From Clostridia bacterium (GTDB lineage Bacteria; Bacillota_A; Clostridia; Oscillospirales; Acutalibacteraceae), in assembly GCA_017547865.1 (NCBI GenBank), contig JAFYOA010000322.1, forward strand, positions 1-6,579: a DNA stretch of 6,579 nucleotides, given 5' to 3'. How positions within the stretch are numbered: position 1 is the stretch's first letter; every line of letters starts with the position of its first letter. The position numbers and the translations under genes were made by a program. Positions 1-5,397 of this stretch are shown one piece after another. Below the pieces are notes generated by a model, which saw nothing but the letters and a program-made list of their open reading frames with translations, did not search any database and was not told the DNA's origin.

Positions 1-100
1 GACCAAAATCACCATAAACAACTTTGTTGCCGCGATAGGCTTTACCGGTCAGACGACCTCTGTGAACGCGGCGATATTTAACGCGCTTAGGCAGCAGCAT
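1..100 (-). CDS. rplP: 50S ribosomal protein L16 (5' part only)
   Basis: Only the first 33 codons are inside the window; the gene runs off the left edge. The translation begins [20 protein letters not shown] and continues [13 protein letters not shown], the highly conserved L16 N-terminus. L16 belongs to the large subunit near the A-site and the central protuberance, where it helps position tRNA. The ATG overlaps the rpsC stop codon by one base (TAATG). An AAGGAGG site lies within the last codons of rpsC, so translation is probably coupled to rpsC. Its place directly after rpsC is the standard S10 operon order. Identity is certain; completeness cannot be judged from this window. Confidence 0.96.
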   Translation of the reverse strand, partial: MLLPKRVKYRRVHRGRLTGKAYRGNKVVYGDFG

Positions 101-777
101 TAGCGATTGCCTCCTTCTCTACGGGGTCTGCGGGCAGCAGGAGCGGAATCACGCAGGACTTCGCCCTTGTACAGCCAGACTTTAACACCGATACGACCAT
201 AGGTGGTTGCAGCTTCGGCAAAACCATAGTCGATGTCGGCACGGATGGTCTGCAGCGGAATGGTACCATCGTGGTACTGTTCGCTTCTGGCAATTTCGGC
301 ACCGCCCAAACGGCCGGAGACCTGAGTTTTGATACCCTTGGCGCCCAGCTTCATGCAGCGGCCCATGGACATCTTCATTGCACGACGGAAGGAAACACGC
401 TTTTCCAGCTGAGCGGCAATGTTTTCAGCAACCAGCTGTGCGTCCAGATCAGGCTGACGTACTTCAACAATGTTGATAACGACAGGCTTGTTCAGCATCT
501 TTTCGCACTGCAGGCGCAGCTTCTCAATTTCGGCGCCGCCCTTACCGATCACCATGCCAGGCTTGGCGCAGTGAATGTGAATGCGGACCTTAGAAGCATC
601 ACGTTCGATTTCGATTTTCGGAACACCCGCGGAGTAGAGCTGCTTCTTCAGCGTCTTGCGGAGGTTGTAGTCCTCCACCAGCATATCGCCGAAAACGCCT
701 TTTTTGGCGAACCAGCGGGAATCCCAGTCTTTAATAACACCGACACGAAGACCGTGCGGATTTACTTTTTGACCCAT
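100..777 (-). CDS. rpsC: 30S ribosomal protein S3
   Basis: 225 residues starting [20 protein letters not shown], the typical S3 opening. The type II KH RNA-binding domain is visible with its GKGG loop at about residues 78-81 ([14 protein letters not shown]). The C-terminal S3 domain follows (about 100-205), with the conserved stretch [14 protein letters not shown], and ends in a short basic tail. S3 sits on the 30S head at the mRNA entry tunnel and contributes to ribosomal helicase activity in the known family. The start is fixed by AAGGAGG eight to nine bases upstream. The gene follows rplV by 19 nt and overlaps the rplP start by one base. Length is normal and no defects are seen. Confidence 0.98.
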   Translation of the reverse strand: MGQKVNPHGLRVGVIKDWDSRWFAKKGVFGDMLVEDYNLRKTLKKQLYSAGVPKIEIERDASKVRIHIHCAKPGMVIGKGGAEIEKLRLQCEKMLNKPVVINIVEVRQPDLDAQLVAENIAAQLEKRVSFRRAMKMSMGRCMKLGAKGIKTQVSGRLGGAEIARSEQYHDGTIPLQTIRADIDYGFAEAATTYGRIGVKVWLYKGEVLRDSAPAARRPRREGGNR

Positions 778-796
778 GTGTTAGCCTCCTTACCGC

Positions 797-1132
797 TTAT
801 TCCTTTTCCTTGAGCACGAGGGTGACGTGCGAGGTTCTCTTCAGGATTCTGAAGGCACGGCCATGGGAACCAGGACGAATGCGCTTCAGGATCGGGCCGG
901 GGCAAACAAAGCACTCGGCTACATAGAGGTTGCTCTTGTCCATGCTGTGGTTGTTCTCAGCATTGGCAATCGCAGAATTCAAAAGCTTCTGCAGATCCTC
1001 GCAAGCCGCCTTCGGTGTATGCTTCAGGATGGCCAGGGCAAGGTCAACAGGCTTATTGCGGATGAGGTCGAGAACCAGACCCACTTTACGGGGAGAGATT
1101 CTGATATATTTCAGGGTAGCTCTTGCTTCCAT
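797..1132 (-). CDS. rplV: 50S ribosomal protein L22
   Basis: 111 residues beginning [20 protein letters not shown]. The open frame extends 53 codons further upstream into rpsS, but the start at 1132 is the right one: it matches the family N-terminus and has AAAGGAG just before it. L22 binds 23S rRNA, and its long beta-hairpin lines the narrow part of the nascent-peptide exit tunnel. The hairpin is visible as [18 protein letters not shown], followed by the conserved [10 protein letters not shown] strand. Three tip-adjacent residues read G-S-H where E. coli, as I recall it, has R-A-K (see findings). The gene lies 19 nt after rpsS and 19 nt before rpsC. Confidence 0.97.
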   Translation of the reverse strand: MEARATLKYIRISPRKVGLVLDLIRNKPVDLALAILKHTPKAACEDLQKLLNSAIANAENNHSMDKSNLYVAECFVCPGPILKRIRPGSHGRAFRILKRTSHVTLVLKEKE

Positions 1133-1151
1133 GCTATACACTCCTTTCGGC

Positions 1152-1424
1152 TTACTTCGACGTCTTGGAGCCGGCATGACCCTTGAAGGTACGGGTGGGA
1201 GCGAACTCACCCAGCCGGTGTCCAACCATGTCTTCGGTGACGTATACCGGCACATGCTTGCGGCCGTCGTGGACCGCGATGGTATGGCCAACGAAATCGG
1301 GGAAGATAACGGAAGCTCTGCTCCAGGTCTTCACGATCTTCTTCTCGCCGGCCTCGTTCATTTCCTGAATCCGCTTCAGCAGCACGGGCTGTACGAAGGG
1401 ACCCTTTTTAACGCTTCTGCTCAT
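1152..1424 (-). CDS. rpsS: 30S ribosomal protein S19
   Basis: 90 residues starting [20 protein letters not shown], a full-length S19. Conserved blocks include [40 protein letters not shown] and [13 protein letters not shown], with a basic C-terminal tail. S19 forms a complex with S13 on the 30S head, contacts the A-site finger bridge and binds 16S rRNA. An AAAGGAG site lies about 11 bases before the ATG, a slightly long spacing. The gene sits 25 nt after rplB and 19 nt before rplV in the expected operon order. Nothing unusual was found. Confidence 0.98.
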   Translation of the reverse strand: MSRSVKKGPFVQPVLLKRIQEMNEAGEKKIVKTWSRASVIFPDFVGHTIAVHDGRKHVPVYVTEDMVGHRLGEFAPTRTFKGHAGSKTSK

Positions 1425-1449
1425 TAGTAATTAAGCTCCTTTCGCACCA

Positions 1450-2280
1450 TTACTTGCCGTTTCTGCGGCTCACGATCAGCTTATCGCTGGCCTTGGGCTT
1501 GCGGGTCTTGTAACCCAGTGCAGGCTTACCCCAGGGAGTAACAGGGCCGGGACGGCCGATGGGGGATCTGCCTTCACCACCACCGTGCGGGTGGTCGTTG
1601 GGGTTCATAACAGAACCGCGAACAGTGGGTCTCCAACCCATGTGACGCTTACGACCGGCCTTACCGATCTTCACGTTTTCGTGGTCGATGTTGGAAACCT
1701 GGCCGATGGTGGCCATGCACAGCTCGGGCACATTGCGCATTTCGCCGGAAGGCAGACGGAGAAGGGCCATGCCATTCTCTTTAGCCATCAGCTGCGCCAT
1801 GATACCGGCAGCGCGGGCAAGCTGGGCGCCCTTGCCGGGATACAGCTCAACGTTGTGAACCATGGTACCGGTGGGGATCTTAGCCAGGGGGAGAGCGTTG
1901 CCGGGCTTGATATCAGCTTCGGCACCGGAGTACACCTTGTCGCCGACCTTCAGGCCGTTGGGAGCGATGATGTATCTCTTTTCGCCGTCCTCATACTGGA
2001 CCAGCGCGATGAAAGCGGAACGGTTGGGATCGTACTCGAGGGTCAGCACTTCGGCAGCCATGTTGTGCTTCTGGCGCTTGAAGTCGATGATACGATACTT
2101 GGTGCGGTTGCCGCCGCCTCTGTGGCGAACGGTGATGCGGCCATAGCTGTTGCGGCCGGACTTATTCTTGTTCGGGGCCAGCAGGCTCTTTTCGGGGCCG
2201 CACTTGGACAGACCGGAGTAATCGGTCACGGTCATATTTCTTCTCGACGGAGTCGTCGGTTTATAGCTGTTGATGGGCAT
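1450..2280 (-). CDS. rplB: 50S ribosomal protein L2
   Basis: 276 residues, the normal length. The N-terminal OB-like RNA-binding domain includes [17 protein letters not shown] and [13 protein letters not shown]. The SH3-like/KOW domain and the long C-terminal extension follow, with [13 protein letters not shown] and then [12 protein letters not shown]. His230 in this last motif corresponds to the conserved histidine near the peptidyl transferase centre (about His229 in E. coli). L2 is needed for subunit association and tRNA binding. The start at 2280 is preferred over the internal ATG at codon 16 because the family N-terminus ([14 protein letters not shown]) is present and AAGGAG lies 11 bases upstream. 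A 66-nt gap separates it from rplW. Confidence 0.98.
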   Translation of the reverse strand: MPINSYKPTTPSRRNMTVTDYSGLSKCGPEKSLLAPNKNKSGRNSYGRITVRHRGGGNRTKYRIIDFKRQKHNMAAEVLTLEYDPNRSAFIALVQYEDGEKRYIIAPNGLKVGDKVYSGAEADIKPGNALPLAKIPTGTMVHNVELYPGKGAQLARAAGIMAQLMAKENGMALLRLPSGEMRNVPELCMATIGQVSNIDHENVKIGKAGRKRHMGWRPTVRGSVMNPNDHPHGGGEGRSPIGRPGPVTPWGKPALGYKTRKPKASDKLIVSRRNGK

Positions 2281-2346
2281 TCGTTTTCACACTCCTTAGT
2301 TGGCTTTGCGGGGAAATGCCCTCCCCATACGTTGCCCTCAGGCGTT

Positions 2347-2637
2347 TTAGATCATGCTTTCGAAGAACTCGATGGTCTTGCTGCCTTCGGTCAGAGTGAC
2401 AACAGCTTTCTTCCATTCGCGGGTGTAGCCTTCGCTTCTGCCCTGGCGGCGGAACTGGCCGCGCACATGCAGGGTGTTCACTTTGCTCACTTCCACGCCG
2501 AACAGTTCTTCAACAGCGCGGGCAACGTCGATCTTCGTGGCGTTCTTGGCAACTTCGAAGGTGTACTTCTTGGCCTGCACGCCATCCATGGTCTTTTCAG
2601 TCACAATAGGACGAATGATGATATCATGTGCAGTCAT
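2347..2637 (-). CDS. rplW: 50S ribosomal protein L23
   Basis: 96 residues beginning [20 protein letters not shown], the typical bacterial L23 start (IIxPxxTEK). The centre reads YTFEVAKNATKIDVARAVEE, followed by the L23/L15e fold signature VSKVNTLHVRGQFRRQGR. L23 lies at the tunnel exit, where it is the known docking site for trigger factor and the signal recognition particle. Its ATG overlaps the rplD stop codon by one base (TAATG). The GAGGAGG ribosome binding site is inside the end of rplD, so coupling to L4 synthesis is likely. The gene is complete and of normal length. Confidence 0.97.
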   Translation of the reverse strand: MTAHDIIIRPIVTEKTMDGVQAKKYTFEVAKNATKIDVARAVEELFGVEVSKVNTLHVRGQFRRQGRSEGYTREWKKAVVTLTEGSKTIEFFESMI

Positions 2638-3260
2638 TATGCGTAAACCTCCTCAATCTTGGCCACGGCATCCTTCACAACGACGAACTTGTCGGCGTTC
2701 AGGATATCGTAGACGTTCAGAGTGTTGACCTGGGCGGTCTTCACACCAGGAATGTTGGCAGCAGAGGCAATGACCTTTTCGTCAACTTCGGGAAGAACGA
2801 TGAGAACCTTCTTCTCGGCGCCGATGGCCTTGAGCATTTCAGCCACAACCTTGGTCTTGTAGGTGTCCAGGGTAATGCTCTCCAGAACAACGATTTCGTT
2901 GTCAGCAACCTTGCTGGAAAGAGCGGACTTCATGGCGAGACGCTTCACCTTCTTGTTGAGGGTGTAGCTGTAATCGCGGGGCTTGGGAGCAAACACGATA
3001 CCGCCGTGGGTCCACTGAGGAGCACGGGTAGAACCCTGACGGGCATGACCGGTACCCTTCTGTCTCCAGGGCTTTCTGCCGCCGCCGGAAACTTCAGCAC
3101 GGGTAAGAGCAGACTGGGTGCCCTGACGCTGGTTGGCCAGGTAGCACTTCACGGCGTCGTTCATAACAGAAACGTTGGGTTCGATACCGAACACAGCAGC
3201 GTTCAGTTCGATGGTGCCGACTTCAGCGCCCTTCATATTCATAACAGATACTGTAGGCAT
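2637..3260 (-). CDS. rplD: 50S ribosomal protein L4
   Basis: 207 residues, full length. The globular alpha/beta domain carries the extended tunnel loop, seen as [20 protein letters not shown] followed by [19 protein letters not shown]. This loop reaches the exit tunnel opposite L22, and changes in it are known to cause macrolide resistance in other bacteria. Here the motif looks wild type for Firmicutes. In E. coli L4 also represses the S10 operon through the rpsJ leader; whether that happens here is unknown, but the leader in this window is long and structured. The start has AAGGAGG upstream and shares an identical start module with rplC (see findings). The stop overlaps the rplW start. Confidence 0.97.
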   Translation of the reverse strand: MPTVSVMNMKGAEVGTIELNAAVFGIEPNVSVMNDAVKCYLANQRQGTQSALTRAEVSGGGRKPWRQKGTGHARQGSTRAPQWTHGGIVFAPKPRDYSYTLNKKVKRLAMKSALSSKVADNEIVVLESITLDTYKTKVVAEMLKAIGAEKKVLIVLPEVDEKVIASAANIPGVKTAQVNTLNVYDILNADKFVVVKDAVAKIEEVYA

Positions 3261-3277
3261 TTCGTTTCCTCCTTCCC

Positions 3278-3910
3278 TTACGCTTTCACGCTGTCGCGGA
3301 TGACGACAACGCCGCCGTTGGGGCCGGGAATGGCGCCCTTCACAGCGATCAGATTGTTTTCCACATCCACTTTCGCAATGGTGAGGTTCTGCACGGTAAC
3401 CTTCTCAGCACCCAGGTGACCAGCCATCTTCAGGCCGGGGAACACGCGGGACGGATCGGAGATGGCGCCGTTGGAGCCGCTGTGACGAGCGACCGGGCCA
3501 GTACCGTGGGACTCTCTCATACGGCCAAAGTTCCAGCGCTTGATAACGCCGGCATAGCCCTTACCTTTGCTGGTGCCGGTAACATCAACTTTGTCGCCAG
3601 CTGCAAAGACGTCGGCCTTAATGAGATCGCCGACATTGTAACCACTGCAGTCATCAAATCTGAATTCGCGCAGGGTGGTCTTGGATGCCACATTGCCCTT
3701 GTTGAAGTGACCAGTCATGGGCTTGTTGACACGCTGAGCCTTCTGGTCGCCGTAGCCGACCTGAACAGCTTCGTAGCCATCTTTTTCCACAGTCTTTTTC
3801 TGCACAACAGCGCAGGGACCGGCTTCCACAACTGTGACGGGAATGACTTTGCCCTTTTCATCGAAGATCTGAGTCATACCGATCTTCTTGCCGATGATTG
3901 CCTTTTGCAT
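3278..3910 (-). CDS. rplC: 50S ribosomal protein L3
   Basis: 210 residues beginning [20 protein letters not shown], the L3 N-terminus. The frame is open for 15 further codons upstream, but this start is preceded by GGAGG at good spacing and fits the family. The tentacle that reaches towards the peptidyl transferase centre is visible: [35 protein letters not shown], then [21 protein letters not shown]3 is one of the first proteins to bind 23S rRNA during assembly. The gene lies 81 nt after rpsJ and 17 nt before rplD. The glutamine-rich segment methylated by PrmB in E. coli L3 is replaced by A-I-S-D, the usual Firmicute form. Confidence 0.97.
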   Translation of the reverse strand: MQKAIIGKKIGMTQIFDEKGKVIPVTVVEAGPCAVVQKKTVEKDGYEAVQVGYGDQKAQRVNKPMTGHFNKGNVASKTTLREFRFDDCSGYNVGDLIKADVFAAGDKVDVTGTSKGKGYAGVIKRWNFGRMRESHGTGPVARHSGSNGAISDPSRVFPGLKMAGHLGAEKVTVQNLTIAKVDVENNLIAVKGAIPGPNGGVVVIRDSVKA

Positions 3911-3991
3911 TTCGTTTCCTCCTATGCAGGTTATTGGTTGGCCTTTCGCCAACATGACCCCGGCCGAACGGTTGGTTGAAAACCTTTAAGA
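3911..3991 (-). other. rpsJ-rplC spacer with small hairpin
   Basis: This 81-nt gap is the longest between genes of the operon here. It holds the rplC ribosome binding site and a small perfect hairpin (GTTGGC, loop GAAAG, GCCAAC on the minus strand, positions 3937-3953) about 27 bases before the rplC start. There is no U-run, so it does not look like a terminator. It may mark an RNA processing site or simply be chance. Confidence 0.4.
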
Positions 3992-4303
3992 TCAGAGCTT
4001 GATCTCAACTTCAACGCCGACGGGGAGTTCCAGACCCATCATGGCCTCAACGGTCTTGTTAGAGGGTCTGAGGATGTCGATCAGTCTCTTGTGGGTGCGC
4101 ATCTCGAACTGCTCACGGCTGTCCTTATACTTATGAACAGCGCGGAGGATCGTCACGATCTGACGCTCGGTCGGCAGCGGCACCGGGCCGGACACACGGG
4201 CACCCGTGCGCTTGGCGGTAGCCACGATCTTTTCTGCGGCCTGGTCGACCACCTGATGATCGTAACCCTTGATTCTGATCCTGATTTTTTCTTTGACTGC
4301 CAC
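3992..4303 (-). CDS. rpsJ: 30S ribosomal protein S10 (NusE), GTG start
   Basis: 103 residues reading (V/M)[20 protein letters not shown], then the S10 signature [20 protein letters not shown] and [20 protein letters not shown], ending GVEVEIKL. S10 is part of the 30S head and, as NusE, binds NusB in transcription antitermination complexes. The frame is open upstream to an ATG at 4378, but the start chosen is the GTG at 4303. It has AAGGAGG eight bases upstream and gives the normal S10 length, whereas the upstream extension covers leader RNA. It is the first gene of the operon, behind a leader of about 340 nt, and ends in TGA. Confidence 0.96.
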   Translation of the reverse strand: MAVKEKIRIRIKGYDHQVVDQAAEKIVATAKRTGARVSGPVPLPTERQIVTILRAVHKYKDSREQFEMRTHKRLIDILRPSNKTVEAMMGLELPVGVEVEIKL

Positions 4304-4380
4304 GTAAATCGCCTCCTTAAAAAAATTGGCGGGCTGGGTTTTTGTGAACACTGTCCCGGGTGTTTCCACACTCCGCATTT

Positions 4381-4410
4381 AAAAACCGGATTCTATTGAA
4401 AAGAACCCGG
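4381..4410 (-). terminator. Terminator-like hairpin inside the rpsJ leader
   Basis: The minus strand gives CCGGGTTCT, loop TTTCAAT, AGAATCCGG and then TTTTT. That is a 9-bp stem with one G-U pair, a GC-rich base and a U5 run, the form of a short intrinsic terminator. It lies about 80 nt before the rpsJ start and after the promoter, so it would have to be read through or regulated for the operon to be expressed. The U-run is short and then becomes AAA, so efficiency may be modest. Attenuator function is inferred. Confidence 0.5.
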
Positions 4411-4447
4411 GCCTTGCACAGTTTTCAAGCTGTACCCACAAAAACTC

Positions 4448-4544
4448 TTGGCAGCACACAGAAAAAGCGTGCTCATGACGCAAATCTCCCTAAAAAACAC
4501 GGTTTTTAGGGCAATTTCGGCCATGAACTCGCCGACGCTGCCAA
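4448..4544 (-). ncRNA. Long imperfect leader hairpin
   Basis: On the minus strand, 4503-4532 pairs with 4467-4496 without bulges: 26 of 30 positions pair (three are G-U), around the loop CCGTGT. The apical nine pairs (CCCTAAAAA/TTTTTAGGG) are perfect. Beyond an asymmetric 4x11 internal loop, an outer perfect 8-bp stem (TTGGCAGC at 4537-4544 with GCTGCCAA at 4448-4455) closes the structure. The inner hairpin is followed directly by U5. Structure is seen directly; function as part of the S10 leader is inferred. Confidence 0.6.
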
Positions 4545-4586
4545 ATATTTGTTTTCGCCCGGTTTGAAATCGGACATACTCCACGG

Positions 4587-4606
4587 AAAAACCGGCCTAC
4601 CGGCCG
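4587..4606 (-). terminator. Weak 5'-proximal leader hairpin with U5
   Basis: The minus strand reads CGGCC, tetraloop GGTA, GGCCG, then GTTTTT. Five GC pairs followed by a short U-run could act as a pause site or a weak terminator about 40 nt after the predicted transcription start. The stem is short, so confidence is low. Its 3' half can instead pair with 4559-4565 (see findings). Confidence 0.3.
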
Positions 4607-4650
4607 CAACCTCCCGCTTCATCGCATATCTGTCGCAGTCTTGCTCTAGT

Positions 4651-4679
4651 ATAATACCATAGTCCAACTATAATTGCAA
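4651..4679 (-). promoter_or_regulatory. S10 operon promoter (sigma-A type, extended -10)
   Basis: On the minus strand, -35 TTGCAA (4674-4679) and -10 TATTAT (4651-4656) are separated by exactly 17 bases. A TGG just before the -10 gives an extended -10 (TGnTATTAT). Transcription should begin near 4644. This is the best promoter between the NUDIX gene and rpsJ, and I found no good one nearer to rpsJ. Confidence 0.7.
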
Positions 4680-4725
4680 GTATTTTTTTCTCTTTTTTGC
4701 AAGAATTTTTAAATTATTTTTCGTG
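4680..4725 (-). promoter_or_regulatory. A-tract-rich UP-like segment
   Basis: Directly upstream of the S10 promoter -35, the minus strand is rich in A-tracts (GAAAAATAATTTAAAAATTC, then CAAAAAAGAGAAAAAAATAC). This contrasts with the GC-rich surroundings. Such tracts are the known form of UP elements bound by the RNA polymerase alpha C-terminal domain, and they fit a strong ribosomal promoter. Base composition is seen directly; function is inferred. Confidence 0.5.
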
Positions 4726-4738
4726 CAAATAGCACAGT

Positions 4739-4779
4739 GCCGTTCTGCACCCTAATTTTAGCGCAGAACGGCGATTTTT
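4739..4779 (+). terminator. Perfect 10-bp hairpin with U-tract on the + strand
   Basis: GCCGTTCTGC (4739-4748) and GCAGAACGGC (4763-4772) form a perfect 10-bp stem around a 14-base loop. On the + strand it is followed by GATTTTT, so it reads as a rightward terminator. Yet the gene it adjoins, the NUDIX hydrolase, is on the minus strand and ends only 15 bases away. In the minus direction the stem is followed by ACTGTGCTATTT, without a proper U-run. It may stop NUDIX transcripts weakly and block antisense transcription. Confidence 0.5.
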
Positions 4780-4786
4780 GCAAGCT

Positions 4787-5266
4787 TTATCTGTCAATTT
4801 TCACTGTAAACTCCGCCAGTTTGCCGGCGGCAATGCGTTCCTTCAGTTCCCATAAAGCAGTGCGGTTGCTGTCGTATTGCAGCACTTTTTTCGCTTCTTC
4901 ATAGGGCAGCCAGGCACATTCGCTGTGTTCGTGCGATAAAACCAGGTTTTCTGGTGCCATCTCCACCGCAAAAGCAAATTCCGGCACCACAAAGCAATCC
5001 TCTCCCCAGCGGGCCCGGTCTTCTTTGCGGAAGCAATTTGCCGGAATACTGCAGAAGGTATCCAGCGCATAGAGTTTTTCCGCACAAAAACCGGCTTCCT
5101 CCCGCAGTTCCCGCAGAGCAGCCTGCCGGGGCGTTTCGTCGTCCTCTCCCCCACCGGAAACAAACTGCCAGATACCCATATCTGCCCGGCGCAGAACCCC
5201 AACGCTCAAGCGCCCGTTCTCCCGGGCAAAAGGCAGCACCAGCACCTGAAAACTCGCTCTTGCCAT
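4787..5266 (-). CDS. NUDIX hydrolase, NudB-like
   Basis: 159 residues. A canonical Nudix box (G-x5-E-x7-REUxEExGU) runs from Gly38 to Phe60, with Glu44 and REL-REEAGF at 52-60. Glu53, Glu56 and Glu57 are the expected metal-binding and catalytic residues. NUDIX enzymes cleave nucleoside diphosphates linked to another group, using Mg2+ or Mn2+. The overall plan resembles E. coli NudB (dihydroneopterin triphosphate/dATP pyrophosphatase): IWQFVSGGGEDDETPRQAAL near the box, then a late LSHEHSECAWLPYEEA and an SNRTALWEL helix. The substrate remains a guess. The ATG at 5266 is the only start after an in-frame stop and has a GAGGGG site. It has its own promoter and no folate genes nearby, so it appears monocistronic. 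Confidence 0.9.
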   Translation of the reverse strand: MARASFQVLVLPFARENGRLSVGVLRRADMGIWQFVSGGGEDDETPRQAALRELREEAGFCAEKLYALDTFCSIPANCFRKEDRARWGEDCFVVPEFAFAVEMAPENLVLSHEHSECAWLPYEEAKKVLQYDSNRTALWELKERIAAGKLAEFTVKIDR

Positions 5267-5295
5267 TACGCCATCCCCTCTCTTTCGGTTCGGCT

Positions 5296-5324
5296 ATTGT
5301 AGCACAGCGCTTCGGCACTGTCAA
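5296..5324 (-). promoter_or_regulatory. NUDIX gene promoter (near-consensus sigma-A)
   Basis: The minus strand has a perfect -35 TTGACA (5319-5324), a 17-base spacer and -10 TACAAT (5296-5301), with TGC giving an extended -10. The predicted start is near 5289, leaving a leader of about 22 nt before the ATG. The spacer contains an inverted repeat, ACAGTGC-cgaa-GCGCTGT, that overlaps the -35 end. Confidence 0.8.
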
Positions 5325-5361
5325 GCCTCCTGCCTTCCTCATTCTTCCGCTGCATTCAAGC

Positions 5362-5391
5362 AAAAAGATGCACCCAAACGGATGCATCCTT
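5362..5391 (-). terminator. Intrinsic terminator of the HtrA gene
   Basis: Eight bases after the protease stop codon, the minus strand has GATGCATCC, loop GTTT, GGGTGCATC, then TTTTT. The 9-bp stem has one G-U pair and can be extended by A-U pairs between AAAG and the U-run. The U-run points in the direction of the protease gene, so this is a standard terminator that separates it from the NUDIX promoter. Confidence 0.88.
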
Positions 5392-5397
5392 TCAAAC

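Larger units (their letters stand above)
4304..4644 (-). promoter_or_regulatory. S10 operon leader, structured (candidate attenuator)
   Basis: About 340 nt lie between the predicted transcription start (near 4644) and the rpsJ GTG. No conserved protein is encoded, but several RNA structures can be seen by hand folding. These are a 5' hairpin (4593-4606) followed by U5, a long imperfect hairpin (4448-4544), a hairpin at about 4422-4441 (GTACAG/CTGTGC) and a terminator-like hairpin (4381-4410). E. coli controls the S10 operon by L4 binding to a leader about half this long, by attenuation and translation repression. Whether this leader works in a similar way is inference. The boundary at 4644 depends on the promoter call. 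Confidence 0.6.

Noticed and set aside
1133..1291. 53-residue N-terminal extension of L22
   Set aside because: It overlaps rpsS, and the start at 1132 has its own ribosome binding site and matches the family.
2310..2326. GGGGA/TCCCC hairpin in the rplW-rplB spacer
   Set aside because: Five pairs with a 7-base loop and no U-run; too weak to call in a 66-nt gap.
1585..2646. 353-codon open frame on the + strand opposite rplB and rplW
   Set aside because: It is a mirror of highly conserved, GC-rich ribosomal genes, has no ribosome binding site that I can see, and its protein has no recognisable motif.
2628..3419. 263-codon open frame on the + strand opposite rplD and the end of rplC
   Set aside because: Antisense shadow of two certain genes; composition follows the codon pattern of the opposite strand.
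4304..4378. Longer N-terminus for S10 starting at the ATG at 4378
   Set aside because: It would place AAGGAGG inside the coding sequence and make S10 25 residues longer than the family; the GTG at 4303 fits both length and ribosome binding site.
4899..5387. 162-codon frame on the minus strand over the NUDIX gene and its promoter
   Set aside because: Overlaps a gene with a perfect Nudix box in another frame, begins inside the HtrA terminator and has a Gly/Arg/Cys-rich sequence typical of out-of-frame translation.
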